Part shown: positions 48,956-61,484 of the stretch, piece after piece
Layout: each line of letters starts with the position of its first letter
Position numbering within the stretch: position 1 is the first letter of the stretch
From: Lineus longissimus
Taxonomy: Eukaryota > Nemertea > Pilidiophora > Heteronemertea > Lineidae
DNA: 64,000 nt
Assembly: GCF_910592395.1 (NCBI RefSeq)
Contig: NC_088311.1
Coordinates: 6,884,501 to 6,948,500, forward strand
Direction of reading: 5' to 3'
Notes under the pieces: model-generated
What the model was told of the DNA's origin: nothing
The model's input: only the letters and a program-made list of their open reading frames with translations
Databases searched by the model: none
Program-made: the position numbers and the translations under genes

Positions 48956-51900
48956 TCATAGAATCACACATGCCCCACTCTTAGCATCCGACAGTTTAAC
49001 AGCAGATGGTAGATCATTGACGCTCTTGGACGTCGGGTCATTCCGTAGCCCATCGGCCAGGCTCCCCCCAGTCCCTCCAACAGGTGCTGACTTAAGGCTC
49101 ACTGCGCCCGACGACGACGATGTCCTCGGCTGCGAACTGTCGCTAAAGCTTGTGTTTGGCCTCCCGATTATATTTTCTACCAGCATTTCGGCACGCCTTT
49201 CGAATCGCAGTCTTGCTTTCTGAAAATTATTTAGAATAGACGGATCATTAGTACAATTTGTTACCACTGGGATTCGCTTCTGATTTGCTATGAAGAAAGC
49301 TGGGCAGAGGAACTCCATGCTGTCCTCATTTTTTACGTTATGCCCCGGCGATATGCCAATTAAATGCGGTTTCTGAAGGTGTTCCATGGCTTGGACAGTG
49401 TTAGCAAATGCCCCCAAGGAAAGACTTTAGATAAATAGTCATTTGGGCCTTAAACTTTTTCTCCCAACCTTTTTCAACCAAGTGTTGGCGAAAATTCAAG
49501 CCATTAACTTACGTGCTTCTTGATGAGCTTAATGAGGTCAAACATGTCCCTTTTTTCAGCAGCATGTTCCAAATTCATCATGTGATCATCCACAACCTGG
49601 AAGGAAATGATGTCGTCTGAGTATGAAAGTGTGAAATATCGCATACTCTTCGCGCAGTGATATAGTAGTGCGCTGGAGAATGTAGATAAAGAGAATGTAG
49701 ATATCGAGGTGGGCCATTCCTCCGGGAGCCAATCAGAATCGAGGAATCTGTGTCTGTGTCAGTTGCGGAATCATGAATACGCCACCCGCCTCGATATTCT
49801 GGTGACCTCTGAACCAAGCATCGGAAAGGTCAGGGCGAGTCAGGCCGGGTGCTGATGGCTGCATTCATAGACTAGCTGCAAGTCAGGCCGGGTGGGGTAA
49901 TATCAACTCACCTCTTCAATTATCGGATTCGCCCCTTCGTGCACCAGGTAAATTGCAATGTCCTCCCTCTTCTTGTCAATGCACTGAAACAATAGGTTCC
50001 GGTACCTAATCCGCTCGCGCATCTCAGGCGAAATCCGCTCAAGGTCATTGAAGGTCAAGTCATCAAACATTGAGTCTTTCAGTCGCATTAGCTTTTCTTT
50101 GAATCCTTTTTCGATGTTCTCACTGAACTGGAAGTACCTCTCGACTAGGTAGAGTTCTATGCCATAGTCCTTTCCCCTCTCTCGCTCTATGTAGTCTGTC
50201 TCCAATGGTTCAGTTTTGTAATCAGCAGGGGTTTTGCCCATCTGGAATTAGACGTCTGCGGTTTGAAATCTTGATGGGCACATTATTTTTACTTCTGCTA
50301 GAAAATTTTCTGGCTGCCTTAATCTTCTCACACCCATCATAGAGAGAGGCTACCGACGAAAGTGTTTTTTTTACAATCATGCGAAATCTCGTGGTCTCTT
50401 TTCACCAGAGGATGTCCACTAATGGAATCACGTCATTCGAGTTCATGTCAGCTTGTCAATGGCCATTGCCTGCCTTGGAGTTAGTATATGCATGTACGGC
50501 GATCGCACTGATCGGCTTTCCATGCAACATATCAGCCGTTGCCATGAAAAGTAAAGCTCTCGGTTGTGATCTATCACATTATTTTTATTTTTCATCCTCC
50601 CAATTGGCTACGAAAGCTGAATTTACATTATAGCTTACCACATCAGTGATGTTAGGGTCAGCACCAGCTTGCAGCAGTACACCCTCAAAGTCTGTCCCAT
50701 CTACCAGCATGCAGGCATAATGAAAAGCTGTTCTCCCAAACTGAAAAGGAAGGCTTTCTCGATTACCGCCTGTTTTGAGGTGGAAACATATCAGAAAAAC
50801 AATGACCAATCTTTTTATTGCGATATAATCAGCAAAACAACAGAATTTTCATGACTAACTATCATAAGACACTCGTTGTTGGTAACGAATGTCTGACGTA
50901 CCGCCAACAGTACATGTACATGTAGATGATTTCGTTTCCAGGAAATCGTCTTTTCAATTCATCATACAATAACAATAATATTTTTTTTACGTACTCATCT
51001 CAAAGCGTTGATAAAGCCACGTAGTCATAGAAACAAAGACATTTGAGAAAACAGAATAGCCAGCGTAGACAGGGCCTGTGTAGCAGCTATTGGATCTGTA
51101 GAGTATGGGCATGGTTGGATTAGCCTACTTGTGTTTCCAGTACAACCAGAAATAGATAGATGTGTTTTTTTAATCCATCTAAGGCTATTTTGCAACAATT
51201 CATCCCAAAGCTTGTTCAGAGACCATTCAGTCATCACTAGCTAATTACATCTACTACGCATATTATATGGGTTGGATGGTAGATAAGCGAAGAACCCTAA
51301 AAACAAAACAACATTCAGAAAACGTATGTTCTCAGTCTGGGCACTTTAATATCTCGTCAATATATGGATGCAGGAACTAAACGTGTTAAGATGACGCTAA
51401 CATTTGGTGTCAACGCCGAGTGTACATATCCGGCAATAAAGCGTTGCGTAGGTTGAGAACGTGATTTCGTGTGGTCCAGCTCACTCACCAAGTCAACCAA
51501 GTTAATCAGGGATGGGTATTGCTTCAGCAAATAGTTTACAATGAATCTTCTTTCGAATAGCACGGTTCTGTGAAGGATGGTACGGCCTGCCTTGTCTCTC
51601 ACATCGGCTATGGCGTCGTGGCAAACCTCCTTGACCCGTGACAAGTTCCCCAGTTCAATTGCCTTGCGAACACAGCGCACGTCTTTCTGTAAACAAAAGA
51701 ACATATTTTCAGGAGAGGTTCGTCAAGGGATTGTATTAATTTAACGACAATAGAATGAAGAAATTGCGTCTTCACACGGCTTGTTGCACTCTCATCTTGG
51801 GCGCAGTGTGGCAGCCATGTCCTTTGTTTTAGTCTGGTTGTTGCAGCCTTGCAGTACTGCGTATAATAGCGACACACTTCCACCATCCTCCATGGTCATG

Positions 51901-54900
51901 TCCATTGTTACATCAATTAAAAGCAATCGATTCAATGAAATGTAATAATCTCACAATTATATTGTTTCACGGTAGCTAAACGTCCTAATGGCTCAAACTG
52001 TTAATAATAAATGGGTCATTGGGAAACGGGCTAGCAACAAACAACACAGTGTGGGCAACGTGATGATGCCGCCCATTGACGCAATCGCAAGTATTAAATG
52101 CACTTCGGTATAGATGGTACTTTTAGCGATGAGAAAGATTTGTTTGAATTTGTAGGGACCCTGTGTACTTCGAAAACGTCTTTTTTAAACGAGGATGCTG
52201 TCTAACGAATTTTCATCCTTAAAACCTGAAAACGACGACTGATTTTAGTCCATATTTATACACAATTGACATTGTGACACGCCCTCCAATACAACCACTG
52301 CTCGATGACAGTAGCTGCTACAATGTCCCAGATCAGAATGAACTAATGACAGAAATGAGGTGAAATTAAGACAATGCCCTCCTGCAAGGCCGCTACTGAT
52401 GACGTAAATGAAGTGAACTTGTGACACTGCCCACCTGCAAGGCCGCTACTGATGACGTCAATGAAGTGAACTTGTGACACTGCCCACCTGCAAGGCCGCT
52501 ACTGATGACGTAATGAAGTAAACCTGTGACACTGCCCACCTGCAAGGCCGCTACTGATGACGTAATGAAGTAAACCTGTGACACTGCCCACCTGCAAGGC
52601 CGCTACTGATGACGTCAATGAAGTAAACCTGTGACACTGCCCGCCTGCAAGGCCGCTATACCAATGACGTATCAAATGAAACCGGGAAACGATAAACGAT
52701 TCCGGAAATGGGCGGAAGTCATCTACTCAACGCAGCTCACTTGCAAACCCATTAGCCTATTTCCTTCTAAAAATGCTATCGATAGCCATTAGCTCACCAA
52801 TGATATATACATGTGTAATTACAGTGATACCTGTTTAATTATGTGTTAATAATGCGCGGCGTGTCCTCAGGCAAAGCACAGATCGCAGCAAAGTATGGCC
52901 ATCATGAAGCAGATTGTAGAAGAGGATAGCAATTTTGAAGTAGACCGCAGCAGGTGATAGCAATTATGAAGCAGAAGAATGGGATGGCTATTATGAAGCA
53001 TTGGGAGAATGGCTATTTTGAAGCAGATTGTATAGAAGAGGACATGTCAGCTATTATCAAACAGACCTCAGCAATGATATTATAGTAGAGGACGGCTATT
53101 TTGCAACAGATAGTAGGGCGGTCATTATAAGGCAGCTCATAGCAGGGGATGATCATTTTGATACAGATCGTTGTAGAGGATGGTTATCATAAACCTGATC
53201 GAAGTAGACGATGGTCATTATAATGGAGATTGTAGTAGAGGATGGTCTTTATAACATATCGTAGTAGCAGAGGATGGTCATCATAAACTGATTTTAGTAG
53301 ACGAACGCAGCAAAAGAAAGCTTTTATCAAACATGTAGTAGCAAATACAGGATGGTAATTAAACAACAGATGGCAACAAAGGATGAATATTATGGAACAG
53401 ATCATAGCAGAGGATATAATTTATGGAACGGGTTGCCGCAAAGCATTTCCAGGATGTAGCAAGAACCGTTTCCCCAAGTTGTTGACAAGACACTCGGCGA
53501 ATATCTGCGTAATATGGTTGCGAATTGTTCATGACTTCACAGTGCTATCACCGCTCTAATACTAATGGTGTTTCAGTGTTCTGGTTCCGGCGTGGTTAGA
53601 TTTAGAGGCGGTTATAAACTTGAAACAAGGTAAATCAATAAAGCCTGTGATGTAAAAAGCACGGCAGTATGGTGATCGCGATGTAACAAGTGTCCAGACA
53701 ACATGATATATTGCCGGGTTGCCCAGCTGCCAATTTTTCCCCCATTTAATTTCAATATATCCGTTATGGTCGAACACAAACAGGAAGTCAGCCATTTGAA
53801 ATTCATCTTAAAACCGGACGACGGTCATAGTTAACTGACATTACATTCCTGATATGGAAAATAGCAGTTTGTTGACCTGGGCGTGTCCCAGTTTAATCAA
53901 ATATTAATCAGTTATGGGTAAATAAAAGATCCTTTTATCCTGTTTGGCGACTGTCCCAATACAACTGTCGTCGGCCTAGAGTAAATTAGTGCGAATCTCT
54001 TGTTTGATTTCGTTTCAACTCACAGCGGTCATTGTTGATTCGTTGCTAAGTGACTGTCAATGATTGTAAAAAGCTATTCTGGCGTAAGATTATCTGGTTT
54101 AATTAAATCATGTCAAAATATAATTGAGTATTAGTGTGATATGAAGACATAACTGCAAACTGATGAAAACGAGATAAATCCGATGAATATCTGTCCCAGT
54201 TTGCATGTTTTAACGTATAGATTGTAGCAACCTTGGACCCTCTGTGCAGTGGTCAGTCTTTAAGACAATACATGTACATCTATACATGCGCTAGCTACGG
54301 TATTGTCAAGATGTGGCATTTTCTGATTTCAAATAGCATATGTGACCGTGACAAAATATGCAATAAATAGTATAATGATTCTGAAGGCGATTCCAGACCG
54401 AATATCCCTGCTGGCCCATTTAGCTCCGGAATTATCACCAGAACCGGCTTTGGAACGTCTATTACATGCAGATTTGCATCAAAAGTGCAATTCTGCCCGA
54501 ACCCCCATGATCAAAAAGCTCAGCGGCCTTGCTCCCTGCCCACTGAGTGACGAAAGCCGAACAAAACAGTCTGATATGCCCGGGGAGGTTTGCATCTTTA
54601 AGAGAGAGAGGGAGAGAGGGAGAGAGAGCTTCAGCGTTAGTTAAATAGCTTCTGACTCTAACCAACAGTTAGAATATGTTGCCGAATGTAGAAAATCATA
54701 ATTTCAACCACCTTATTAAAAATGACTTTCTTCCTGCAGTTGCCCACTGCATGGAAGCCGCTCAAAGATGTTGAACAAAGATTACACACAAATGTTTGCA
54801 CATTCTATAAAGGCGTATAAAACGACAGCCATTTCAAGCCGCCCAGTGGCCTTGAGGATAAGAGTGTTGGCAAATAAAACCAGAGGTCTCGAGTTCGAGT

Positions 54901-57900
54901 CCTGATGAGAGGGCCTTTTTATTTTTTTCCTTCCAGAATTCTCTGCAAAGGTCCGCATCTTCCCACGGCTTGCTGGTTTGTGAAATCAAGCGCGTCGCAG
55001 CATTGGAGGTCTATCATGTTTTAGGCCGTATTCAGAAGGGCCTTTCGGTCATTTGCATTTCTTACTATTGCCGCATGGGGTGCTCTGGTTTTGTGCATGC
55101 AGTTCAGCTTTAATCTGCACTCGCGTCCATTTTAAAGTGAACTAGGTGCACCCACGAGTTTTCAAACCATAGCAACAGGAGTGTCACAACATTGATCGAT
55201 TCAACCTTGGGAACGAGTGAATTGCTTAAAAGCCTAATGTACGAATCACCTCTCTTTTAATTAGCTTCTTGGTGGCATTAAAAGCAATCGACCAACTAAT
55301 AAAATGACGAGAGCGTAGCATCTCGGTTACCTCTCAACTCGCTATGGTAACTTTTGTAGCGTGTGTCGGAGCTTGTTTACGAGTGAATTCAACAGGTCGA
55401 TAATGCTGTTGGCGCGGAGTCCCGTCCTTCCATCAGGGGTGGTCGGTTTATGCCTGATGCTATGGCGCTCAGTTGTGGCCGATTTCGGGCTGAAGTTATA
55501 CGCAGACCTATTCTACCATATTGGTTATGGTCGATTCGTACCTGATGCTGACGGGGATCAGTCCTACCATATAAGCTGTGGCCGATTAATGCTGCTGGTA
55601 TATGGAGCTCAATCGTACCATATCACTACCTGTGGCTGATTTCGGGCTAAAGCTACGGCGTCCAATCCTACCAAATAAGCTGTGGCCGATTAATGCTGCT
55701 GGGACGGGGCTCAATCCTACCATATCACTACCTGTGGCTGATTTCGGGCTAAAGCTACGGCGTCCAATCCTACCACATCAGCTGTGGCCGATTAATGTTG
55801 CTGGTACGAAGCTCAATCCTACCAACGGCAGTGGCCGATTTCAGGTTAAAGCTACGGCGGCCAATCCTACCGCTACGGAGTCAGATCCTCACGATAGCAG
55901 TCGTGGCCGACTTGCGGCTGATGCTATGGAGACCAACCCTATATCATATTAGCTCTGGCCGGTTAGAATGAATGGCTGAAACCACTTTCTAAAGAGTAAG
56001 CATTATTCAACGAAATCAAAAACATTCTGACCGAATCGGTGATCATTGTGTCCTTGGCCAATTCCTTTAACTATGACTCAGGCTGGTATTTCGAAAATCA
56101 TTTGGAGCCCAAAAAAGATAGCATGATAGTAGTTACAAGCGAATGACGTAAATCGTATGGCAATATATCTTAATATTTACCATTAAAAAAGCAGCCTGCA
56201 TGACCAGTTAACGTCAGTATTTTACGAGTGCCTAAATGGACAACCGAAGTACCAATTATGTCTGATATTTTGCATATAAAATGTTCATCAACGTTTAGTT
56301 ACAGCTACTTGATTGGATAGATATATGTAACATACGCTGAATGAGGCGAAATGATGGGACCCAACATGTGACATGAATAATAAACTCTCTTTTAAAGACA
56401 CTATAGAAAGATTCTAAAATTCTTATAGACCGCCAATCTGACTTCATTCTGCAGTTTTCACATCGGCCAAGTTGTTTTTCTGAACCATTATAATTCAAAA
56501 AAACATCTCTCTGGTATCGCCGCTTGGGTTATAATGTATATCGTGGGTCGAATTGAAAAAAGACATGTATACGGAATGTTTGTTTTATGAGTGCCATCAA
56601 TATCATCGCTGCTCTCTACGAAGAAATCTGCATGTATTCTTGAGATAAGGTAGAGGTGCTTAGTGTTCGTGCAGAGAATATAATGATGTAAACCCACTGT
56701 TACAAACATGCTGGATGACAAAGATTTTGATTTGCATGTGACTTATACGTTTTCAGCAAATTTCAACAGTTTAAAACTGATGAAGTGATATAATACACTT
56801 AAAAAGTCAGACTTTCAACTCATTTTAGAGTCAGCAACTCGTATAGTCATGGCATACGTATATAGATCATATATACATAGGCTGCCAATCTCCATGACAA
56901 CTGCCGTGTGGCGAAAAACCTGTTTTAGGCTGTTTACGCCGTATTGACCACTTTGCCACAGACTACGTTGCGTACGGGTGCATGTAAATGTATAAGTTGG
57001 TGAGACAAAAGGTCATATTCTGAATTTTTAAAGCAGTGTTGGCTGTAGCTTTTTTGTACCAAACCTTATCTGCCACATTATTCAGTCGTTGATGTATGCA
57101 TATGCGGTTTGTGTAGCAACCACGACCCCCCCCCCCCTCCCCTCCACGCACCCATTATCAAATCAGCATGATTAATGAATGAAAAAGAATGGTAGATCGA
57201 TAATATGGTAGACAATTCGGAGGAGATATTAATCAATGTAGGTTTTCCACTTAAGGAATCAACTGGTACTTCTGAGCAATTTCATTATAACCATGGCATT
57301 TGGTGTTCAGCCTACCATGTTGTAAATGGCTCGTATTCTAACGATGGGTAGCCTGTAGATTCTAGTTCTAACTCCCAGATTTTTTCTCTACCTTCTTAAT
57401 TAAATCAGAAGTAACCAATATCAAGTACTTGCCGTTATGCAATATACGCACAACGACGGTGGATCGGCATGGAACTCAAATGTTTTAGACGAAATTTAGA
57501 TTTCATGCCAACCATGACCAACCGACTCACCATCGTGTCATATATCATGGTTAGGTTTCCCACGACCATATTGCTGATAATTAGGCCTGTGCTAGACAGC
57601 AGTAGAATGTTACAATCAACTACATCCGAGAAAGATATTTTGCGGATTACGATTCTAATCATTGTTTATGGTAGCTATTTGGAGTTGTTCTGGCATGATG
57701 TGGAGGAAAGGTTGACTCTTCTTTGACAAATTGGAACTCTTTTTATAGGCTCTATTGAAACCCGTCCTTTCACAGTATATGCTTCAAGAGAAGGTCCGCG
57801 TTGAACGAAAAAAGCCGCGGAATTGCTTGTCAGTTTTTATTAGCGTTTGGATTAAAATTGATCGTTTTGGGTGATGCGGCGTTCGAATTCGACAACGCGG

Positions 57901-60900
57901 ATATCTTCAAATACTTTGAATTAGATCTGTCACACGAATAAAGACGTTTCGTTTAACTGAGCACTTCCACGGCGTGGAATCGCTGAAAAAAATCGAAGGT
58001 CAGGTTTTTCATGAAATGAACTACAATGCAAAGTATACATGTAGTACATCCTTGTCGATGCTCAGCTCCTAAGCAATCATTTAAACACATTTGCTTGTTA
58101 ATGAGTTTACTCGGCAGCTTAGACGATGTGCATGGCATAAACATCCCTATTGATCTTGCTATCAGGTGGTCAAGAGTTGCGCCACTTGACTGAAATAGAA
58201 TAAGCTGTAGCCAGCATTAATCAATCAATGGAGTTCAGGAACTGAAACCAATGGAGGCATTGGTTGTCTCTCACCAACATCGAGAATCTGGGTTTAAAAT
58301 GAGGCCAAAACCGAGGCGTCTCCTGAAGTCTGTTTTGAGTTTGACAATCAAAAGTTATGTAGTGGTTCATTCCGCTCCTTGTATTGACGTTTTCCTTGAA
58401 TCTATTATACATGTGAAAGGTACGTTGATATCATTAGCCAGTTTTAGCCTACTCATATTGATGGGCAGATGCAACTTGTTATTTTTGTCAAAATGTACTT
58501 TATATACCCGCCCCGGTCGATATAGCAGTCGCCACTTTAGTGGCATTTTTTATAGTGACTGTCTATACAAGGATAGCAAACGCATTATCCAACCTTTGTA
58601 AAAGTACACTACTCATAAGCTGAAAAAAAATCCGCAGCAGGCGACATTTCAGAAGAAGTACTGACCTTTCTACGCTGAAATTATCAATATATCTTATCAA
58701 AACATCATAAATGTGTGTTTTTGTGTCCAGGTAATTTCGAAACCCATTTTGCTCTTTATAGCGTGAAACAGCTTCGGGTGTATCTTCAGCATAGGGATAG
58801 GGATCGGTGATCGGTGATCGGTCATTTCTAATAAACCGCCGCTGATCTGCATGAAAAATACGTTTTTCGGCGATATCTGGGAGGGGCAGTCTGCCGTATA
58901 TACATATGCCTATGCATCGAATATGTTGCTTTGCCGTGGTCATGATGGTCGCGTTTCAGTCAAGTTAAAGGGAGAAAGTTTAATGGTGTGGAAGTAACTT
59001 TGGCATTATCGACTTTCTGTCATGCTTTAAGTTGGGTGCAGGACATACGTTTTTAAAGAAGTATCGAGTGCTTTTGCATCCGCTCTGGAGTCTGCATGGA
59101 TGTCAATTTAACCGTCTGCGTATGCTGCTAAATAATGCATGATTTCAAGAGTCGTGTCTCAGTCATTTTCTGTAATGGATGCAAAAGCATTGTTGCTGCT
59201 ATCAATTCTGTTGCGAATACGTGAAGGTATTATAGAGACCAATTACATCTAAGTTGGGGAACAAAATTTCCAGCTATGTTTTCGGTTACGCATGCGCATG
59301 AATGATAACTATACGTTGCCTATGCATCAGCCCGCACAAAGATGATCGCAGCACGGATGGTTCTGTCGGAATTAAAATCAGAATAACGGGATAATTCAGT
59401 CAGATTTAGACTTTTTCCATTTTATCAGTGAGTGTGCAATTAGATGATTGGAACTAGAGTGGAAGGTGACTGGGCCGCCGACAGCTTGGTAATAATGTCC
59501 ACTCACTGCTGCGTCTTTTCCACAAGAATGCCTGGAATATATATATTGATAATTCGATGCATGATAGCGTCCAGTTGTTTACGATTATCAATATATATTC
59601 CATCGATTGGCGTCCCCAAAGATAGATCATCTCAGATCAATATGACAATTGCTTCGCGTCTGAAAATGGTTCATTCATTAAGGAGGGTGACGAATCTACT
59701 TAATAAGCAGGACCAAGGCATTTCCCGGCGGACTCCATGGTTTCTGTAGGCGCCAGGATTAATTGATGCAAGAGTTGGGTTACCAATTGATTCAGACACG
59801 AGACACGAGCGTGTATAAAGGGTAGTCCGCATGGTTTAATTTAATCTTGAATAATATTCATGACGTATCAAATTAATCATCACTACAATAACAAAGGCTC
59901 TAAATGGTTAATAGTGGGTTTAGTGGCCGGTGGACCCCCCCCCCCCCCCCCCATCTTGACCCTCAATATATCGACATTGCTCAGCTTCCAGACAACGGGC
60001 AGTGGATACGGAGGCAACAACGCTGGAAGTTCAGTATGGTGGACCCCCAGGCTGACATGTCGCTTACCTTCCACAGCACGGGGAGGAGGAGGGAGACTGG
60101 CGATGTATCTGAAAGCCCGGTGTGTACTTCAGCGGCGTAGGCCAAAAACTTTTTAGGAGTGTGCACTACAGCCATAATTTGGACCTACCTGCAATGCAGG
60201 GAGTGCCTCTAAGAATGACACCATGTCAGCTTGGCTGGCCTTCCGAGCCACTGATAAAGAATTCCTCCCCTGGGGGTTCTCAATCAGGATGTGTTCATAA
60301 CCATCATGAAAGAGTTTCTTTATACTCTCCAAGTTACCGCTCTCCACTAGGCCCAGCAGGTGTTGGTCAACGTAGTGTAGGTTATTTTTCCTAGTACGTG
60401 TGTCACAAGTAAGGGAATCCATCAGTACCCTATCTCTTAGAGTGTAGAAGGCGGCGTCCTTCACGTTAAGGCTAATACCATCCTGTACGTATTTCCCTAA
60501 GATCTCATCGGGGAATCTTTCGTTCCATAACCGATACAAAAACTCAATACTAATGTTCCCATTAAGTAATGATACATCGGCCATTTTCATCACCAGTGCC
60601 AATGTCTCTTGTCTTTTTGGAGGACACGTGCTGGCGAAATATTGGAAAAAAGGACCAGAACTTTCATTACGAAAACTGAATTCCATATTAACATTGACCT
60701 TTTTCTTTATAAGAAACTTGACCGCTTCGACTAAGTTCATATTGATTGCTTCAATTAGTAAAGGTATTGCTCTGGTGTCTCCTTTGGAATTGATGTAGGA
60801 ATGGTCCTCCACGTTCACGTCAACCACGTCCTTCTTGTAGGTTGTCCGCATCCGTGGTCTGTCCCCTCCAAGGGTCGCGTGAATGAAAGCAGTTTTCTCC

Positions 60901-61484
60901 ATGCCTTGCTTGAGCAAGTTTGAGAAGTCCTTTTCGTCGTCAACAACATCTTCTGAGTCAACAATCCCCTCATCAGCCAAAACATTTTTTGAATAGCACC
61001 AGCACTTTATCAATTGTTCAAGTTTTGTTATGTTTTTGTCTCTGACAACAACAGGAAGTCCAGGGGAGAACATCTCAAACGTTTTCAAGGTCATAGGATT
61101 ATGGCACATTTCGACGGGGGTCAGCCCATCCGAGTTACTCAAGTTCATATCTGAACCGATTTTCAAAAGGACATTGACGACACGTTCTAAAACATTGTTT
61201 GTCACAGCGAAATGGAGGGCCGTATTCCCGTTATCGTTTTGAGCATTCACGTTAACGCCAGCGTTAGCTAACTGGTACATTAGTGGAACGTAGACAGCAG
61301 GGCTGGTTTCGTTCAGCTCAGAGTTGCCGCAAAGAAGGTGAAGGTAGCCATTGCCGCACTCGTCTGTCATGTTTACGTCCACGCCACCCGTGATCGCCTC
61401 CAACGACTTGGTCGGCGCCTCTTCCTCCAACAGGCAAATGATCTCGAAGAGTTTGGAAGTTTCGAATGCACCTGGCTCAGTCAT
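48956..61484 (-). CDS. Ankyrin-repeat protein with C-terminal CaaX box
   Basis: Exons: 60189-61484, 51489-51686, 50639-50740, 49912-50241, 49513-49596 and 48956-49219. All junctions are phase 0, giving 757 aa. The start ATG at 61484 has an in-frame TAA nine bases upstream. Ankyrin-type repeats are recognisable in exon 1 (DECGNGYLHLLCG, NDNGNTALHFAV, NSDGLTPVEMC), exon 2 (DKAGRTILHRTV) and exon 3 (FGRTAFHYACML, LLQAGADPNITD). Exon 4 is charged and probably helical, followed by VHEGANPIIEE. The last exon is Ser-rich and ends DAKSGACVIL. CVIL fits a prenylation CaaX motif (Leu favours geranylgeranylation), suggesting membrane anchoring. The first intron is about 8.5 kb and may hide further exons. 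I cannot name an orthologue; the repeats most likely mediate protein binding. Confidence 0.75.
49220..49417 (-). other. Open intron just before the CaaX exon (possible exon extension)
   Basis: The CaaX exon frame continues open upstream for about 66 codons with protein-like content (QKPHLIGISPGHNVKNEDSM). A good acceptor (TTTTCAG) at 49220 gives the correct phase for the shorter exon, and no phase-compatible upstream acceptor was found. I read it as intron but cannot exclude retained or alternative coding use. Confidence 0.35.
52330..52680. repeat. 52-53-bp tandem repeat carrying TGACGT motifs, about six copies
   Basis: Unit markers are CTGCAAGGCCGCTACTGATG and GACACTGCCCACCTGCAAGG. Copies start near 52382, 52435, 52488, 52540 and 52592, plus a diverged one near 52645. 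Each copy has a TGACGT core, and at least two have the full palindrome TGACGTCA. It lies in the large first intron of the ankyrin gene. Confidence 0.93.
52905..53420. repeat. Degenerate ~38-bp tandem repeat
   Basis: Diverged copies around GAAGCAGAT, GTAGTAGAGGATGG and TCATTATAA recur through the segment, with many indels. It is an old minisatellite in the first ankyrin intron. The short ORFs inside it are not meaningful. Confidence 0.75.
53421..54840. other. Intron of the ankyrin gene, no coding signal seen
   Basis: There are no supported exons. A short GA-rich simple repeat (GAGAGAGGGAGAGAGG type) occurs at about 54600-54630. Confidence 0.5.
54841..54914 (+). ncRNA. tRNA-like sequence (tRNA pseudogene or SINE head) with Pol III terminator
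   Basis: The 74-nt segment begins GCCCAGTGGCC and ends GAGAGGGC, so only four acceptor-stem pairs form. A box-A-like TGGCCTTGAGGATAAG and a box-B-like GAGTTCGAGTCC are correctly spaced, and a T-rich terminator follows at once. The T stem has mismatches and the anticodon arm is poor. A functional tRNA is therefore unlikely, and a tRNA-derived SINE or pseudogene fits better. Confidence 0.5.
55425..55960. repeat. ~52-bp / ~105-bp tandem repeat
   Basis: Alternating diverged monomers built on GTGGCCGATTAATGCTGCTG and GTGGCTGATTTCGGGCTAAA, each followed by CAATCCTACCA, form a dimeric unit of about 105 bp repeated about five times. It lies in the first ankyrin intron. The ORF spanning it is a by-product. 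Confidence 0.9.
55961..58560. other. Intron of the ankyrin gene, no supported exons
   Basis: I found no convincing exon here. A poly-C tract of about 12 nt interrupted once lies near 57126-57141. Short ORFs on both strands around 57435-57726 lack recognisable motifs. Confidence 0.5.
58666..58943 (-). other. Candidate exon of unknown function
   Basis: A 278-bp minus-strand frame from ATG (MTTAKQHIRCIGICIYG) to a donor AAAG|GTCAGT encodes protein-like sequence (EAVSRYKEQNGFRNYLDTKT). It lies in the first ankyrin intron on the same strand. No partner exon or family was recognised. Confidence 0.2.
59934..59951 (+). repeat. Poly-C tract (about 18 nt)
   Basis: A homopolymer run directly before the candidate plus-strand exon. 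Its exact length is doubtful in an assembly, so the frame across it cannot be trusted. Confidence 0.85.
59952..60142 (+). other. Candidate plus-strand terminal exon, antisense to the ankyrin gene intron
   Basis: The frame reads PDNGQWIRRQQRWKFSMVDP then QADMSLTFHSTGRRRETGDV and ends SESPVCTSAA with a stop. A pyrimidine-poor acceptor (ATTGCTCAG) could precede CTTCCAGAC. Codon content looks protein-like, but no upstream exon or family is recognised. It lies only 47 bp from the ankyrin first-exon donor, on the opposite strand. Confidence 0.25.

Noticed and set aside
55361-55952. Two overlapping plus-strand ORFs in the 105-bp repeat
   Set aside because: They are products of tandem repetition, with no splice context or family similarity.
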